Part shown: positions 15,643 through 23,247 of the stretch, piece after piece
Position numbering within the stretch: position 1 is the first letter of the stretch
How the letters are laid out: each line of letters opens with the position of its first letter
DNA from: Bacillota bacterium
Lineage (GTDB): Bacteria; Bacillota; Clostridia; Peptostreptococcales; Anaerovoracaceae
Assembly: GCA_022793795.1 (NCBI GenBank)
Contig: JAAWDM010000054.1
Coordinates: forward strand, 1-38,371
Length of the DNA: 38,371 bases
Direction of reading: 5' to 3'
The notes under the pieces: model-generated
Databases searched by the model: none
Seen by the model: only the letters and a program-made list of their open reading frames with translations
Told to the model about the DNA's origin: nothing
Position numbers and translations under genes: made by a program

Positions 15643-17007
15643 TCACAATTCTCTGTTCCTATTTGTGAGCTTATACTTTAACAACTGAGGCGAAATACCT
15701 AGGGCTTTGGCTGCCTCTCCATAAATGCCTCCACATGCTTCTAACGTCTGGCGGATAATCTTTTGTTCGCGCTCCTCCAGGTAGTCCTTAAGAGGTTTTT
15801 TACTCTCCCTGAATTCCCTTATCTGGTTCTGGGATATCCTTCTCTTTCTTTCCACATCGCCGCTTCTTTTCAGCCAGTGATTTCGCAAATCCTCCTCGCC
15901 CATGACCTGATGGTTAATCAAAGGATATACACCTTCCATTACATTTTTTAACTCCCTAACATTGCCCGGCCACTTATGATTTATAAAAAGCTTTTTTAAG
16001 TCTGGCGAAAACTCTCTCACATCCTTCTTAAACATGCGATTATACTGCTTTCTGTAATAATCGGCGATCAACAGGATATCCTCCCCTCTTTCCCGTAAAG
16101 GCGGCAGGAAAAACTGCAAAACCGACAGACGGAATACCAAATCATTTCGCAGAGTCGACAACTTCAACAGCTGGTCCATCTCCTTATTACAGGAGGCCAT
16201 GATTCTCACATCCAAATACTGTTCTTCCGTTCCTCCAATGGGACGGACACATTTTTCCTCGATGGTTCTCAAAATTTTAGGCTGTATACCAAGGGGCATG
16301 GAATCCACCTCATCCAAAAATAGAGTGCCCCCATTTGCAGCCTGAAAAAGTCCCTTTTTCTCCTCTGCATCGGTAAAACTTCCCTTTTTCGTTCCAAATA
16401 AAATCCCCTCCAAAAGATTTTCAGGAAGCGCGCTACAATTGATATAGATAAAAGGCTTGTCTTTCCTCTGACTCAAATTATGAATTACACGAGCCAACAG
16501 TTCCTTGCCGGTTCCGCTCTCTCCCATAATGAGAATCGGCGCATCCGTATCTTTCATTTTATGGATCTTTTTCTTTATCTGGGAGATCTGCTGGCTTTGG
16601 CCGATCATACTATCCATAGTAGGCCTTTCATCGTCGTCTACCTGGCTAAGGGAGGCCTCCTTCTTTGACAGAATGATATCCTTTTCCACATCATAGTCAG
16701 CAAACTCTATGGCCCCCAATACCTTCTCCCCATCTTTAATTAGATAGATATCCTCTATCTGTTTGACCATCCTGCCTGCATCGTTTTCCAGGTACTGAAC
16801 ATAGTCTACAAACCGCTCTCCGTTATGGATGGCTCGAGCCAGCGTACTGGTCGTTCCATCGATATTGGTATAAAACTGGGTGAACTTTTTCCCTATCAGG
16901 TTTTCTGGCTTATACCCAAAGAATTCTGGCACAGCCACGCGGATATATTCAATCCGGCATCCACTGTCTACGATGCATACATCCTTAAATTCTTTTCTCA
17001 AATCCAT
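15643..17007 (-). CDS. PAS-AAA-Fis sigma-54 activator with altered GAFTGA loop (RocR-like)
   Basis: A 454-residue enhancer-binding protein. An N-terminal PAS-like sensor (residues 1-110, no receiver domain) precedes the AAA+ domain with Walker A GESGTGKE, Walker B TLFLDEVDS, LPPLRERGEDI and WPGNVREL, and a C-terminal Fis helix-turn-helix (GEAAKALGISPQLLKYKL). The sigma-54-contacting loop reads GSFTDA where GAFTGA is expected, which keeps Phe and Thr but changes two positions. ATG 17007 is two bases after the stop of the upstream paralogue, so translation is coupled. It likely controls the RocB-like/permease operon, alone or as a mixed oligomer with its neighbour. Bacillus RocR has the same PAS-AAA-Fis architecture. 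Confidence 0.85.
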   Translation of the reverse strand: MDLRKEFKDVCIVDSGCRIEYIRVAVPEFFGYKPENLIGKKFTQFYTNIDGTTSTLARAIHNGERFVDYVQYLENDAGRMVKQIEDIYLIKDGEKVLGAIEFADYDVEKDIILSKKEASLSQVDDDERPTMDSMIGQSQQISQIKKKIHKMKDTDAPILIMGESGTGKELLARVIHNLSQRKDKPFIYINCSALPENLLEGILFGTKKGSFTDAEEKKGLFQAANGGTLFLDEVDSMPLGIQPKILRTIEEKCVRPIGGTEEQYLDVRIMASCNKEMDQLLKLSTLRNDLVFRLSVLQFFLPPLRERGEDILLIADYYRKQYNRMFKKDVREFSPDLKKLFINHKWPGNVRELKNVMEGVYPLINHQVMGEEDLRNHWLKRSGDVERKRRISQNQIREFRESKKPLKDYLEEREQKIIRQTLEACGGIYGEAAKALGISPQLLKYKLTNRNREL

Positions 17008-17009
17008 CC

Positions 17010-18359
17010 CTATATCGTCTCGCTTTCATATTTATGCAGTTTGTGCCAAAGGGCCGACTTGGAAAGCCCTAGAGCCTCCGCAGCAGCTCCAAGACTCCTG
17101 CCCATTTCTTCATAGATACCCAAAACGATTTCCTTCTCGATCAAATCGGTCTCCACGTTGACCGCCAGCTTCTGCTTTCCTCTTCCTTTTTCTTTAACTC
17201 CGTGGCTCTTTTGGATGTATTCGGGAATATCTGAAAGGCGAATACGGTTTTCCTCTGCAAAGGTAAAGGCTCCCTCTATCACGTTGCGAAGTTCCCGTAT
17301 ATTTCCCGGCCAGTCATATCTGCAAAAGACTTTCATTACCCCATCCTCTGGATATTCCATTGTCCGGTTCATCTTGGAATTAAAATAGTCGATAAAATAC
17401 TTTGTGAGAATCTCAATATCCCCGCCTCTATCCACCAAATCCGGTAACTGGAAATATATGATAGCCAAACGATAAAAGAGATCCGGCTTCATCTTTCCCT
17501 GCTGTAGCAGTAAAAAAGGTTCCTCGTTGGTGGCTGCTATGACACGAAAATCCAGTTTCTTCTCTTCCTCTGATCCGATTCTCCGAATTCGTTTACTTTC
17601 AATGGCCCTTAGCAGCTTAATCTGTAGATTTATGTCTAGGGAATTGATTTCGTCTAAAAATATGGTTCCGCCATGGGCCAATTCAAATAGCCCCGGTGAA
17701 TCTACGGCCCCTGTAAAGGCTCCCCGTGTAGTCCCAAACAAAATGCTTTCCAAAAGATTAGAAGGAATCGCACCGCAGTTTTGGGAAATAAATTTTTTCA
17801 TATATCGCCTGCTGCTGTTATGAATGGACTGGGCTACCAGTTCTTTGCCGGTGCCCGTCTTGCCATAGATGAAAACATTGGAATCAGAAATGGCGATATC
17901 TTCAATCTCCGCCTTGATTCTCTTCATCTTTTCATCTCCAGTGATGATGGTATCTACCGTATATTTGGTGTTGTTGCTTCTATAAAACACATTGTCTTGG
18001 TGGCGTTCAATTTCTCTGATATGATTCTGGTCATAATAAAAAAGGGTAAATTCGATGGCGCCTATGATGGTATCCCCATCATAAATGGGATAAGCATCCC
18101 CTACCTTCTGCACCTGTATATTCCGGTTATTTCGTAGATTCCAGGTAAAATCTACTGTGGAAACTCCTTCGTTTACTGCCTTAAGCAGCGGATAGTCGTC
18201 GGGCAGATCCATAAAAAGCTGCCGTATATTCATTCCCTTAAGGCTTTCAATGCCCAGCCCAAAGTAACGATAATTTCCTATATCATCGAAAAGAATAACT
18301 CCATCGGTATCGATCAGCAATATATCCGTATTTTCCTTGCGAATCAATTCCTGCTCCAT
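17010..18359 (-). CDS. PAS-AAA-Fis sigma-54 activator with canonical GAFTGA loop
   Basis: A 449-residue paralogue of the downstream gene: N-terminal PAS-like sensor (ENTDILLIDTDGVILFDDIG), Walker A GKTGTGKE, canonical RGAFTGA, Walker B TIFLDEINS, WPGNIRELRNV, and Fis-type helix-turn-helix (GAAAEALGLSKSALWHKLHKY). The arginine-finger segment reads LPDLVDRGGDIE, departing from the usual LPPLRER. The start is ATG 18359, with GGAGG seven bases upstream. No clear promoter is seen between this gene and the HIT-gene hairpin, so it may be reached by readthrough. Having an intact loop, it is the better candidate to open the sigma-54 promoter at 15513-15528. Confidence 0.87.
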   Translation of the reverse strand: MEQELIRKENTDILLIDTDGVILFDDIGNYRYFGLGIESLKGMNIRQLFMDLPDDYPLLKAVNEGVSTVDFTWNLRNNRNIQVQKVGDAYPIYDGDTIIGAIEFTLFYYDQNHIREIERHQDNVFYRSNNTKYTVDTIITGDEKMKRIKAEIEDIAISDSNVFIYGKTGTGKELVAQSIHNSSRRYMKKFISQNCGAIPSNLLESILFGTTRGAFTGAVDSPGLFELAHGGTIFLDEINSLDINLQIKLLRAIESKRIRRIGSEEEKKLDFRVIAATNEEPFLLLQQGKMKPDLFYRLAIIYFQLPDLVDRGGDIEILTKYFIDYFNSKMNRTMEYPEDGVMKVFCRYDWPGNIRELRNVIEGAFTFAEENRIRLSDIPEYIQKSHGVKEKGRGKQKLAVNVETDLIEKEIVLGIYEEMGRSLGAAAEALGLSKSALWHKLHKYESETI

Positions 18360-18386
18360 GTTAAGACCTCCCATCCATAAACCAAA

Positions 18387-18414
18387 ATAGCCCCGCACCA
18401 AAGTGCAAGGCTAT
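18387..18414 (-). terminator. Hairpin after the HIT gene, probable weak terminator
   Basis: A 12-bp stem with two G-U pairs (ATAGCCTTGCAC/GTGCGGGGCTAT) and a four-base loop is followed by TTTTGG on the minus strand. It lies between the HIT gene and the activator pair. The short T-run and the absence of an obvious promoter after it suggest partial readthrough. Confidence 0.65.
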
Positions 18415-18428
18415 GAAAATTCTATTTC

Positions 18429-18770
18429 TCATCCCAAAGGCTCAGACAGTTTCCGCTTACCTAATATATGGAAATGGAGATGTTTTACGGTCTGCAAAGC
18501 GTCCTCTCCGTTATTGCTCACCACTCGGTAACCGTTTTCCAGGCCTAGAGACGCTGCAATCTCATGAATCTTAAACATCATATAGCCCAAAAGTTCCTGG
18601 TCCTCTTCCTTCACATCATCTAAACAGCTGATGTGCTTCTTCGGTACCAAAAGAACGTGAACCGGCGCTTGGGGCGCTGCATCGTGAAAACAAAACACCT
18701 TATCGTCCTCATAAACCACGTTGGTAGGAATCTCATGGCCTGCCAACTTGCAAAAAATACAATCACTCAT
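18429..18770 (-). CDS. HIT-family nucleotide-binding protein
   Basis: A 113-residue histidine-triad protein, HINT branch. The N-terminal CIFCKLAGHEIPTNVVYEDD and the C-terminal triad HLHFHILG are diagnostic; HINT proteins hydrolyse nucleoside phosphoramidates and AMP-linked adducts. The start at 18770 overlaps the last eight bases of mtaB, with GGAG about nine bases upstream, so the two are co-translated. This mtaB-HIT pairing is common in clostridia. Confidence 0.92.
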   Translation of the reverse strand: MSDCIFCKLAGHEIPTNVVYEDDKVFCFHDAAPQAPVHVLLVPKKHISCLDDVKEEDQELLGYMMFKIHEIAASLGLENGYRVVSNNGEDALQTVKHLHFHILGKRKLSEPLG

Positions 18771-20100
18771 ATAAAATTTCTCCTTTCATTCCGTCTCGAT
18801 AGCTTTCTAAAAGTTTTACCTTTCTAAACTGATTTAAGTCCTGGCGGCTGCCCTGGGCATACACCTTTACATAGGTCTCGCTGTACCCAGTGATAAGGCC
18901 ATCCTCCTCTTCCTCAAAGAGAACGGTTCGCACCTCTTTCCTCTTTGCACACCCTGCAAAATATGTCTGTGCGGCTCTCTCTCCTGCCTCAAGGAGTCTG
19001 TCGATTCTCTGGTTCTTCACCTGACCGTCAATCTGCTCCTTCATATCCGCTGCCGCCGTACCTTGTCTTTTGGAGTAGCGGAATCCATGAACCTTGCAAA
19101 ATCCGACCCGCTCTATCATATCCAGGCTGTCCTGAAAATCCTCTTCCGTCTCCCCTGGAAATCCAACGATGATGTCAGTGGTAATACCGTATCCTGGGTC
19201 AAAGTCCTTCAGGGTTTTTACAATTTGGAGATACTCCTGCCTATCGTAATGGCGATTCATCAGCTTGAGAATTCTGTTACTGCCGCTTTGGATGGACAGG
19301 TGGAGGTGAGGACACAGTTTTTCATAAGGAAGGAGCCGTTTCACATAATCTGCATCGATGACCGTAGGCTCCAGGGAGCTTAAGCGAATTCGAAAATCTC
19401 CTTCCAACTGATTGATCCGTTTAATAATCAGTTGAATACCGTTTATGTCATCCTCTTCCTGTGCTTTCGGCCAGGAAAACCCATCCTCTGTGCCGTAAAG
19501 GGCTGTGTTGATGCCGGTGAGAATCAGTTCCTTAAAACCCGCATTGATAAGAGTCCTGGCTTCCTCCACGATTTCCTCTGGTTTTCGGCTTCTAACCTGT
19601 CCTCTGGCAAAGGGAATCAGGCAGTAGGCGCAGAACCGATTGCAGCCCTCCTGTATCTTGATATAAGCTCTAGTTCTGGACTCCATACTGGTGATGATGC
19701 CTTGATCCTCATAGGTTCCCAGCTCCTCATATCTTCTGATGTGCTGCTGTCTTTCTCTGTTTTTTTGAAATTCCTCTATATACCCAAGCAGGGTCTGTTT
19801 TTCCCCTGTTCCGGTAACAATGTCCACTTCCTCCATGGAGGTAAGCTCCTCTGACCGCACTTGGGCATAGCAGCCTGTCACAGCCACCACTGCCTCTGGA
19901 CACTGTTTTTTCATACGCCGAATATACTGGCGAGACTTGCGGTCTGCCAGGTTGGTTACGGTGCAAGTATTGATAATATAGATGTCTGCTGGTTCTTCTT
20001 CCTCTACGATTTCATAACCTGCCTGGAGGAACTGCTCCTTCATGGCTTCTGTCTCGTATTGGTTCACCTTGCAGCCCAATGTGTGAAATGCAACCTTCAT
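18763..20100 (-). CDS. mtaB: tRNA (N6-threonylcarbamoyladenosine(37)) methylthiotransferase MtaB
   Basis: A radical-SAM methylthiotransferase that converts t6A37 to ms2t6A in tRNAs reading ANN codons. The 445-residue protein has the N-terminal UPF0004 domain with cluster cysteines 10, 46 and 77 (TLGCKVNQ, NTCTVTN, VTGCYAQ), the radical-SAM motif CNRFCAYC (Cys153, 157, 160), the core DIIVGFPGETEEDF, and a C-terminal TRAM domain. The motif TLGCKVNQYE favours MtaB over MiaB and RimO. The start is ATG 20100 after AAGGAG. It heads a two-gene unit with the HIT protein, from an extended -10 promoter at 20140-20148. Confidence 0.95.
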   Translation of the reverse strand: MKVAFHTLGCKVNQYETEAMKEQFLQAGYEIVEEEEPADIYIINTCTVTNLADRKSRQYIRRMKKQCPEAVVAVTGCYAQVRSEELTSMEEVDIVTGTGEKQTLLGYIEEFQKNRERQQHIRRYEELGTYEDQGIITSMESRTRAYIKIQEGCNRFCAYCLIPFARGQVRSRKPEEIVEEARTLINAGFKELILTGINTALYGTEDGFSWPKAQEEDDINGIQLIIKRINQLEGDFRIRLSSLEPTVIDADYVKRLLPYEKLCPHLHLSIQSGSNRILKLMNRHYDRQEYLQIVKTLKDFDPGYGITTDIIVGFPGETEEDFQDSLDMIERVGFCKVHGFRYSKRQGTAAADMKEQIDGQVKNQRIDRLLEAGERAAQTYFAGCAKRKEVRTVLFEEEEDGLITGYSETYVKVYAQGSRQDLNQFRKVKLLESYRDGMKGEILYE

Positions 20101-20139
20101 AAATATGCTCCTTGCCCTCCTGCCTTTAAGGGTATTTTT

Positions 20140-20148
20140 ATTGTATCA
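20140..20148 (-). promoter_or_regulatory. Extended -10 promoter of mtaB
   Basis: Minus strand TGATACAAT combines a TGn extension with the -10 hexamer TACAAT, about 40 bases before the mtaB start. The -35 region is poor, as is usual for extended -10 promoters. Confidence 0.45.
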
Positions 20149-20239
20149 CAATTCCCTTCTTTAATAAAGACTGGAAACCGCATACTTTCCAAAGACGGGC
20201 ATAAAATGTTTTGCGAAGAAATTTTGAATGGAGATTTTT

Positions 20240-21124
20240 ATGAAGAAAGCGGACTACATTTTATTTGTTTTTTTATTGATATTGGCCATCACCGGATTAG
20301 CCATCCATATGAAATTGCAAACCCAGCCTGTGGCAGCTGCCTCGCAGATCCAGGACAGTCGGGATACCGTAGCCCTTCCCATTCTCATGTATCATGGCAT
20401 TACCGATGACAAAAGCCGAGTGAGTGAATATTTCATTTTAGACGATACCTTGGAGGCTGATTTAAAATGGCTGAAAGACAACGGCTATACCACCGTTTCC
20501 ATGGGACAGCTTCTTGCTTATGTGGAAGACGGCGCCAAGCTGCCGGAAAAACCGGTTTTACTCACCTTTGACGACGGCTTTTGCAATAACTATACCTTGG
20601 CCTTTCCTCTGCTGCAAAAATACCATGCTCATGCTGTAATTTCCATTATTGGTGCGGAATCGGATATCAGTTCCAATACCATCTATCGAGACAGCAACCA
20701 CTGTAATGTTTCCTGGGGTGAAGTTTCTCTGTTATCAGGTTCCGGTCTGGTGGAAATCGGCAACCATACCTATGACCTTCACAAAACAAAAGGCAAAGGA
20801 GGTCGGGTAGGTGCAGACAAACTAAAGGGAGAATCCATGGAAGCCTATGGTCAAGTTCTCACAGACGATCTGGGCAAAAATCAATCCATGATTGAAACCG
20901 CCACTGGTCATCCTGCTCTGGTCTTTGCCTGGCCATTCGGCGCTTATCCTACAGACGGCAGCGCCAACCAGATTCTCAAAGATTTAGGATTCCGCGCCTC
21001 CCTTACCAGTTATCAGAAGATGAATCAAATTGAAAAGGGCAACCCCGATTCTCTCTTTAGCCTGAAACGATTCCTGCGCACCCCTGATTTTGACCTGGCC
21101 GCCAAGCTGACGGAGACTGAATAA
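20240..21124 (+). CDS. Secreted or membrane-anchored polysaccharide deacetylase
   Basis: A 294-residue carbohydrate esterase family 4 (NodB-homology) protein. It begins with one hydrophobic anchor or signal (ADYILFVFLLILAITGLAI). The metal and catalytic motifs are LTFDDGF (motif 1, two Asp) and GNHTYDLH (motif 2, paired His). AWPFGAY corresponds to motif 3. PILMYHGI near residue 50 is typical of the family. It probably removes acetyl groups from peptidoglycan or another surface glycan. ATG 20240 is chosen (GGAG six bases before). It is one of the few plus-strand genes and sits between mtaB and the DUF4253/rsmE/prmA cluster. Confidence 0.88.
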   Translation: MKKADYILFVFLLILAITGLAIHMKLQTQPVAAASQIQDSRDTVALPILMYHGITDDKSRVSEYFILDDTLEADLKWLKDNGYTTVSMGQLLAYVEDGAKLPEKPVLLTFDDGFCNNYTLAFPLLQKYHAHAVISIIGAESDISSNTIYRDSNHCNVSWGEVSLLSGSGLVEIGNHTYDLHKTKGKGGRVGADKLKGESMEAYGQVLTDDLGKNQSMIETATGHPALVFAWPFGAYPTDGSANQILKDLGFRASLTSYQKMNQIEKGNPDSLFSLKRFLRTPDFDLAAKLTETE

Positions 21125-21132
21125 AAAACACC

Positions 21133-21160
21133 TTGCAATCTGCTAAAAATCTGTTAAACT
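21133..21160 (+). promoter_or_regulatory. Possible promoter of the 51-residue peptide gene
   Basis: TTGCAA (21133-21138), a 16-bp spacer and TAAACT (21155-21160) lie about 40 bases before the small ORF and just after the deacetylase stop codon. Confidence 0.4.
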
Positions 21161-21198
21161 AAAAGTAAGACAAACCAATGGGTAAGGGGGTTCATATC

Positions 21199-21354
21199 AT
21201 GTGTCAAGATAATGAAAATAAAGTGGACGTTACCGTAAAGGTGGATGTTTCCAAAATCGTAAGAAACGTAGGTATCGCAGGCGTCTTAATCGTGGGGATC
21301 ATCTTCGGCTGCTCCACCTACAAAAAAGTTTTACAGTGGAGAGATGAAGAATAG
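21199..21354 (+). CDS. Small single-pass membrane peptide, 51 residues, unknown function
   Basis: This small gene starts at ATG 21199 after an AAGGGGG ribosome binding site and ends at a TAG that is closely followed by a strong plus-strand terminator. The peptide has a charged N-terminal half with an alternating Val/Lys/Asp pattern (NKVDVTVKVDVSKIVRNV), one hydrophobic segment (GIAGVLIVGIIFGCS) and a charged tail ending WRDEE. I do not recognise a family. The combination of ribosome binding site, coding-like codons, own promoter and terminator supports a real gene. Confidence 0.7.
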   Translation: MCQDNENKVDVTVKVDVSKIVRNVGIAGVLIVGIIFGCSTYKKVLQWRDEE

Positions 21355-21359
21355 TATTC

Positions 21360-21393
21360 AAAACCACCGGTTTGGACGGTGGTTTTGTTTTTT
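21360..21393 (+). terminator. Strong terminator after the small peptide gene
   Basis: A perfect 10-bp stem (AAAACCACCG with CGGTGGTTTT, seven-base loop) followed by GTTTTTT on the plus strand, six bases past the stop codon. Confidence 0.93.
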
Positions 21394-21689
21394 GGCGGGA
21401 GCGGAGCATTGATTTAGACTTCGAAAAAACCAGATGTCATCCGAAATTACGATTTTTGCTCAAAAATGTATACCACATAGCCCAATTTTAGAGTCTCACG
21501 CGGAAAAATGACTAAAAAACACCGAAAATCAGGGGGATTTTCGGTATTTTGACCTTGTATACAGAAAAATGTTCTACATTTTTGAGCGTTTTCTCTAATT
21601 TAGGTTGACTTTTTAGAATTCTGTTATACATTAAATCAAAAATTTTCGATTTTCGGATGAATTTTGCCTCCTAACAGGTCTAAGCCAAA
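21394..21689. repeat. Intergenic repeat cluster: three related ~40-bp units, one inverted
   Basis: No gene is seen. Three related units are present: inverted at 21436-21474, direct at 21573-21615, and a weaker direct copy at 21623-21666. In the direct orientation they read TATACATTTTTGAGC, a variable 8-12 bases, then AATTT(A/C)GG(A/T)TGAC. A fourth copy is at 36-80 of this window. The inverted and direct copies flank about 100 bp that contains a terminator hairpin and another GTATAC core near 21558. The layout resembles a non-autonomous intergenic element or a regulatory array; neither is proven. Confidence 0.65.
21513..21545 (-). terminator. Terminator for the prmA-rsmE-DUF4253 cluster
   Basis: A perfect 10-bp stem (ACCGAAAATC with GATTTTCGGT, loop of five) is followed on the minus strand by GTTTTTTAG. 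It lies about 145 bases beyond the DUF4253 stop codon, inside the repeat cluster. Confidence 0.72.
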
Positions 21690-22466
21690 CTAATCCCACC
21701 AGAAGTACCAGGTCTTGGATTGACGCAGGCAATCCGCCACCTCTCCGACGGTGTTGGAATGGGTGCCTTGAAAGACTCGGTCAGTACAGAAGGCAAAATG
21801 CTCTTTAGCTGTTTCCATGGCCTCTTCCGCTGGTACTGGCTTTGGAACCAGAAATTCCAGAGTATCGTGAGTAATTGCCGCGGGAACCGCCTGATACTTT
21901 TCAAACCAGTATTTACAGATAGCCGTCATATCCTCCGGCGACGGGCACTCGTTCCAGCCTCCGAAAGGCACATAAGCCACCGTCTCCCAAGGATTTTCTG
22001 TAGGCAGCTTTAACAAAGCCACAGTTCCGATACCGCCCGTCCGGTAATCCACCATGGAAAGAAACTGATCGCAAGGCTCGCCGCCTTCCATCTCGCCTTC
22101 CAGATCTTCATCTGCCTCCATATCTTCCAGGTACTCCTCCAAGTTTTCTTTCAGGAGTTGTTTTCCGTCCATCTCGCCGGCCTCTTTCAATATATTGTCC
22201 AGTTGATACTCGGGCATACGCTTCATATCCACAATGGTCTCTGCCAGAATATCGTCATCTCCTACCAACACCGGCACATAGCCTGCCAGCCTGCCCTTTA
22301 AATAGGCGTCTACATAAATCTTCATCAGCTCCTCGCCGGTGGGCTGCTCCAATATCTGATAAGGACAATTAATGCCTTCAATGATAGCCTTTAAATTTTC
22401 AGATACCGGTTCGGTCACCACGATGGGCTTGCTCTCCGCTGTCTTCTTTTTTCCAAACAGTTTCAT
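21690..22466 (-). CDS. DUF4253-domain protein
   Basis: A 258-residue cytosolic protein. The C-terminal half carries the hallmark of DUF4253: VPFGGWNECPSPEDM, then AICKYWFEKYQAVPAAITHDTLEFLVPKPV, and the terminal WYFWWD. The N-terminal half has a basic start (MKLFGKKK) and a strongly acidic segment (about residues 115-145). The function of DUF4253 is unknown. ATG 22466 (GGAGG eight bases before) is preferred over the longer frame, which overlaps rsmE. It is the last gene of the prmA-rsmE unit, replacing the mtaB gene often found at this point. Confidence 0.85.
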   Translation of the reverse strand: MKLFGKKKTAESKPIVVTEPVSENLKAIIEGINCPYQILEQPTGEELMKIYVDAYLKGRLAGYVPVLVGDDDILAETIVDMKRMPEYQLDNILKEAGEMDGKQLLKENLEEYLEDMEADEDLEGEMEGGEPCDQFLSMVDYRTGGIGTVALLKLPTENPWETVAYVPFGGWNECPSPEDMTAICKYWFEKYQAVPAAITHDTLEFLVPKPVPAEEAMETAKEHFAFCTDRVFQGTHSNTVGEVADCLRQSKTWYFWWD

Positions 22467-22488
22467 GGTCTGTGCCTCCTCACTATTT

Positions 22489-23235
22489 TTACAATTCCAA
22501 TTCATACATGGTCATGGCTAAAGTCGCCGGGCCTGCCGTTTCCGTACGCAAAACGGTTTTTCCTAGGGAAACTCTCTCGGCTCCCGCCTGGTCCAGAAGC
22601 AAGGCCTCCTTGTCGCTGAATCCCCCTTCTGGACCGATGACGATGGCCACCGTCCGAGGCTGGAGATTTTGCAGCGCCACTTGACGCAGACAGTCCTTTA
22701 TGGTTCGCTGCTCCTCATTTTCATATGGAAATAGAATCAGGTCAAAGGTTGCCAATGCCTTTATCATCTCCGGAAACCGCAAGGCCGGCTCCACCTGGGG
22801 AATGATGCCCCGCTTACACTGTTTTACCGCCTCATCGCTAATCTTCTGCCAACGCTCCAATTTCTTATGAAAATTTCCCCTGTCCACCACCACGGTTCGC
22901 TCCATGAACACCGGCGTCACAGCATATACGCCCAGTTCCACCGACTTTTGGATGATACTTTCCATCTTGGCTGCCTTGGGAATTCCCTGAAACAGAGTAA
23001 CCTGCACCTTAGGCTCTCTGGAAAACCTCTGCTTGTCCAGAATCTCCAGGAGCGCCTCCTCCTCTGACAAAGCGCTGATGCGAGCCCGATACTCCCAGAC
23101 CGTACCGTCAGACACATCCAACTCATCTCCCACTGACAGCCGGAGTACCTTTTTCATATGGCGCAAGTCCCCTTGGTCCACCAAGCGAATATATTTTCCC
23201 TCCACAGCGGAAGGGGTTACAAAAAACCGACTCAT
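22489..23235 (-). CDS. rsmE: 16S rRNA (uracil(1498)-N3)-methyltransferase RsmE
   Basis: A 248-residue SPOUT-class (trefoil-knot) methyltransferase that methylates U1498 of 16S rRNA. An N-terminal PUA-like domain (MSRFFVTP through residue 70) is followed by KMESIIQKSVELGVYAVTPVFMERTVV and the knot signatures VIGPEGGFSDKEA and LGKTVLRTETAGPA. The length is standard. The start ATG 23235 follows AAGGAG, 12 bases after the prmA stop. The pair prmA-rsmE is a conserved bacterial arrangement. Confidence 0.96.
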   Translation of the reverse strand: MSRFFVTPSAVEGKYIRLVDQGDLRHMKKVLRLSVGDELDVSDGTVWEYRARISALSEEEALLEILDKQRFSREPKVQVTLFQGIPKAAKMESIIQKSVELGVYAVTPVFMERTVVVDRGNFHKKLERWQKISDEAVKQCKRGIIPQVEPALRFPEMIKALATFDLILFPYENEEQRTIKDCLRQVALQNLQPRTVAIVIGPEGGFSDKEALLLDQAGAERVSLGKTVLRTETAGPATLAMTMYELEL

Positions 23236-23247
23236 CTCAATGCTCCT

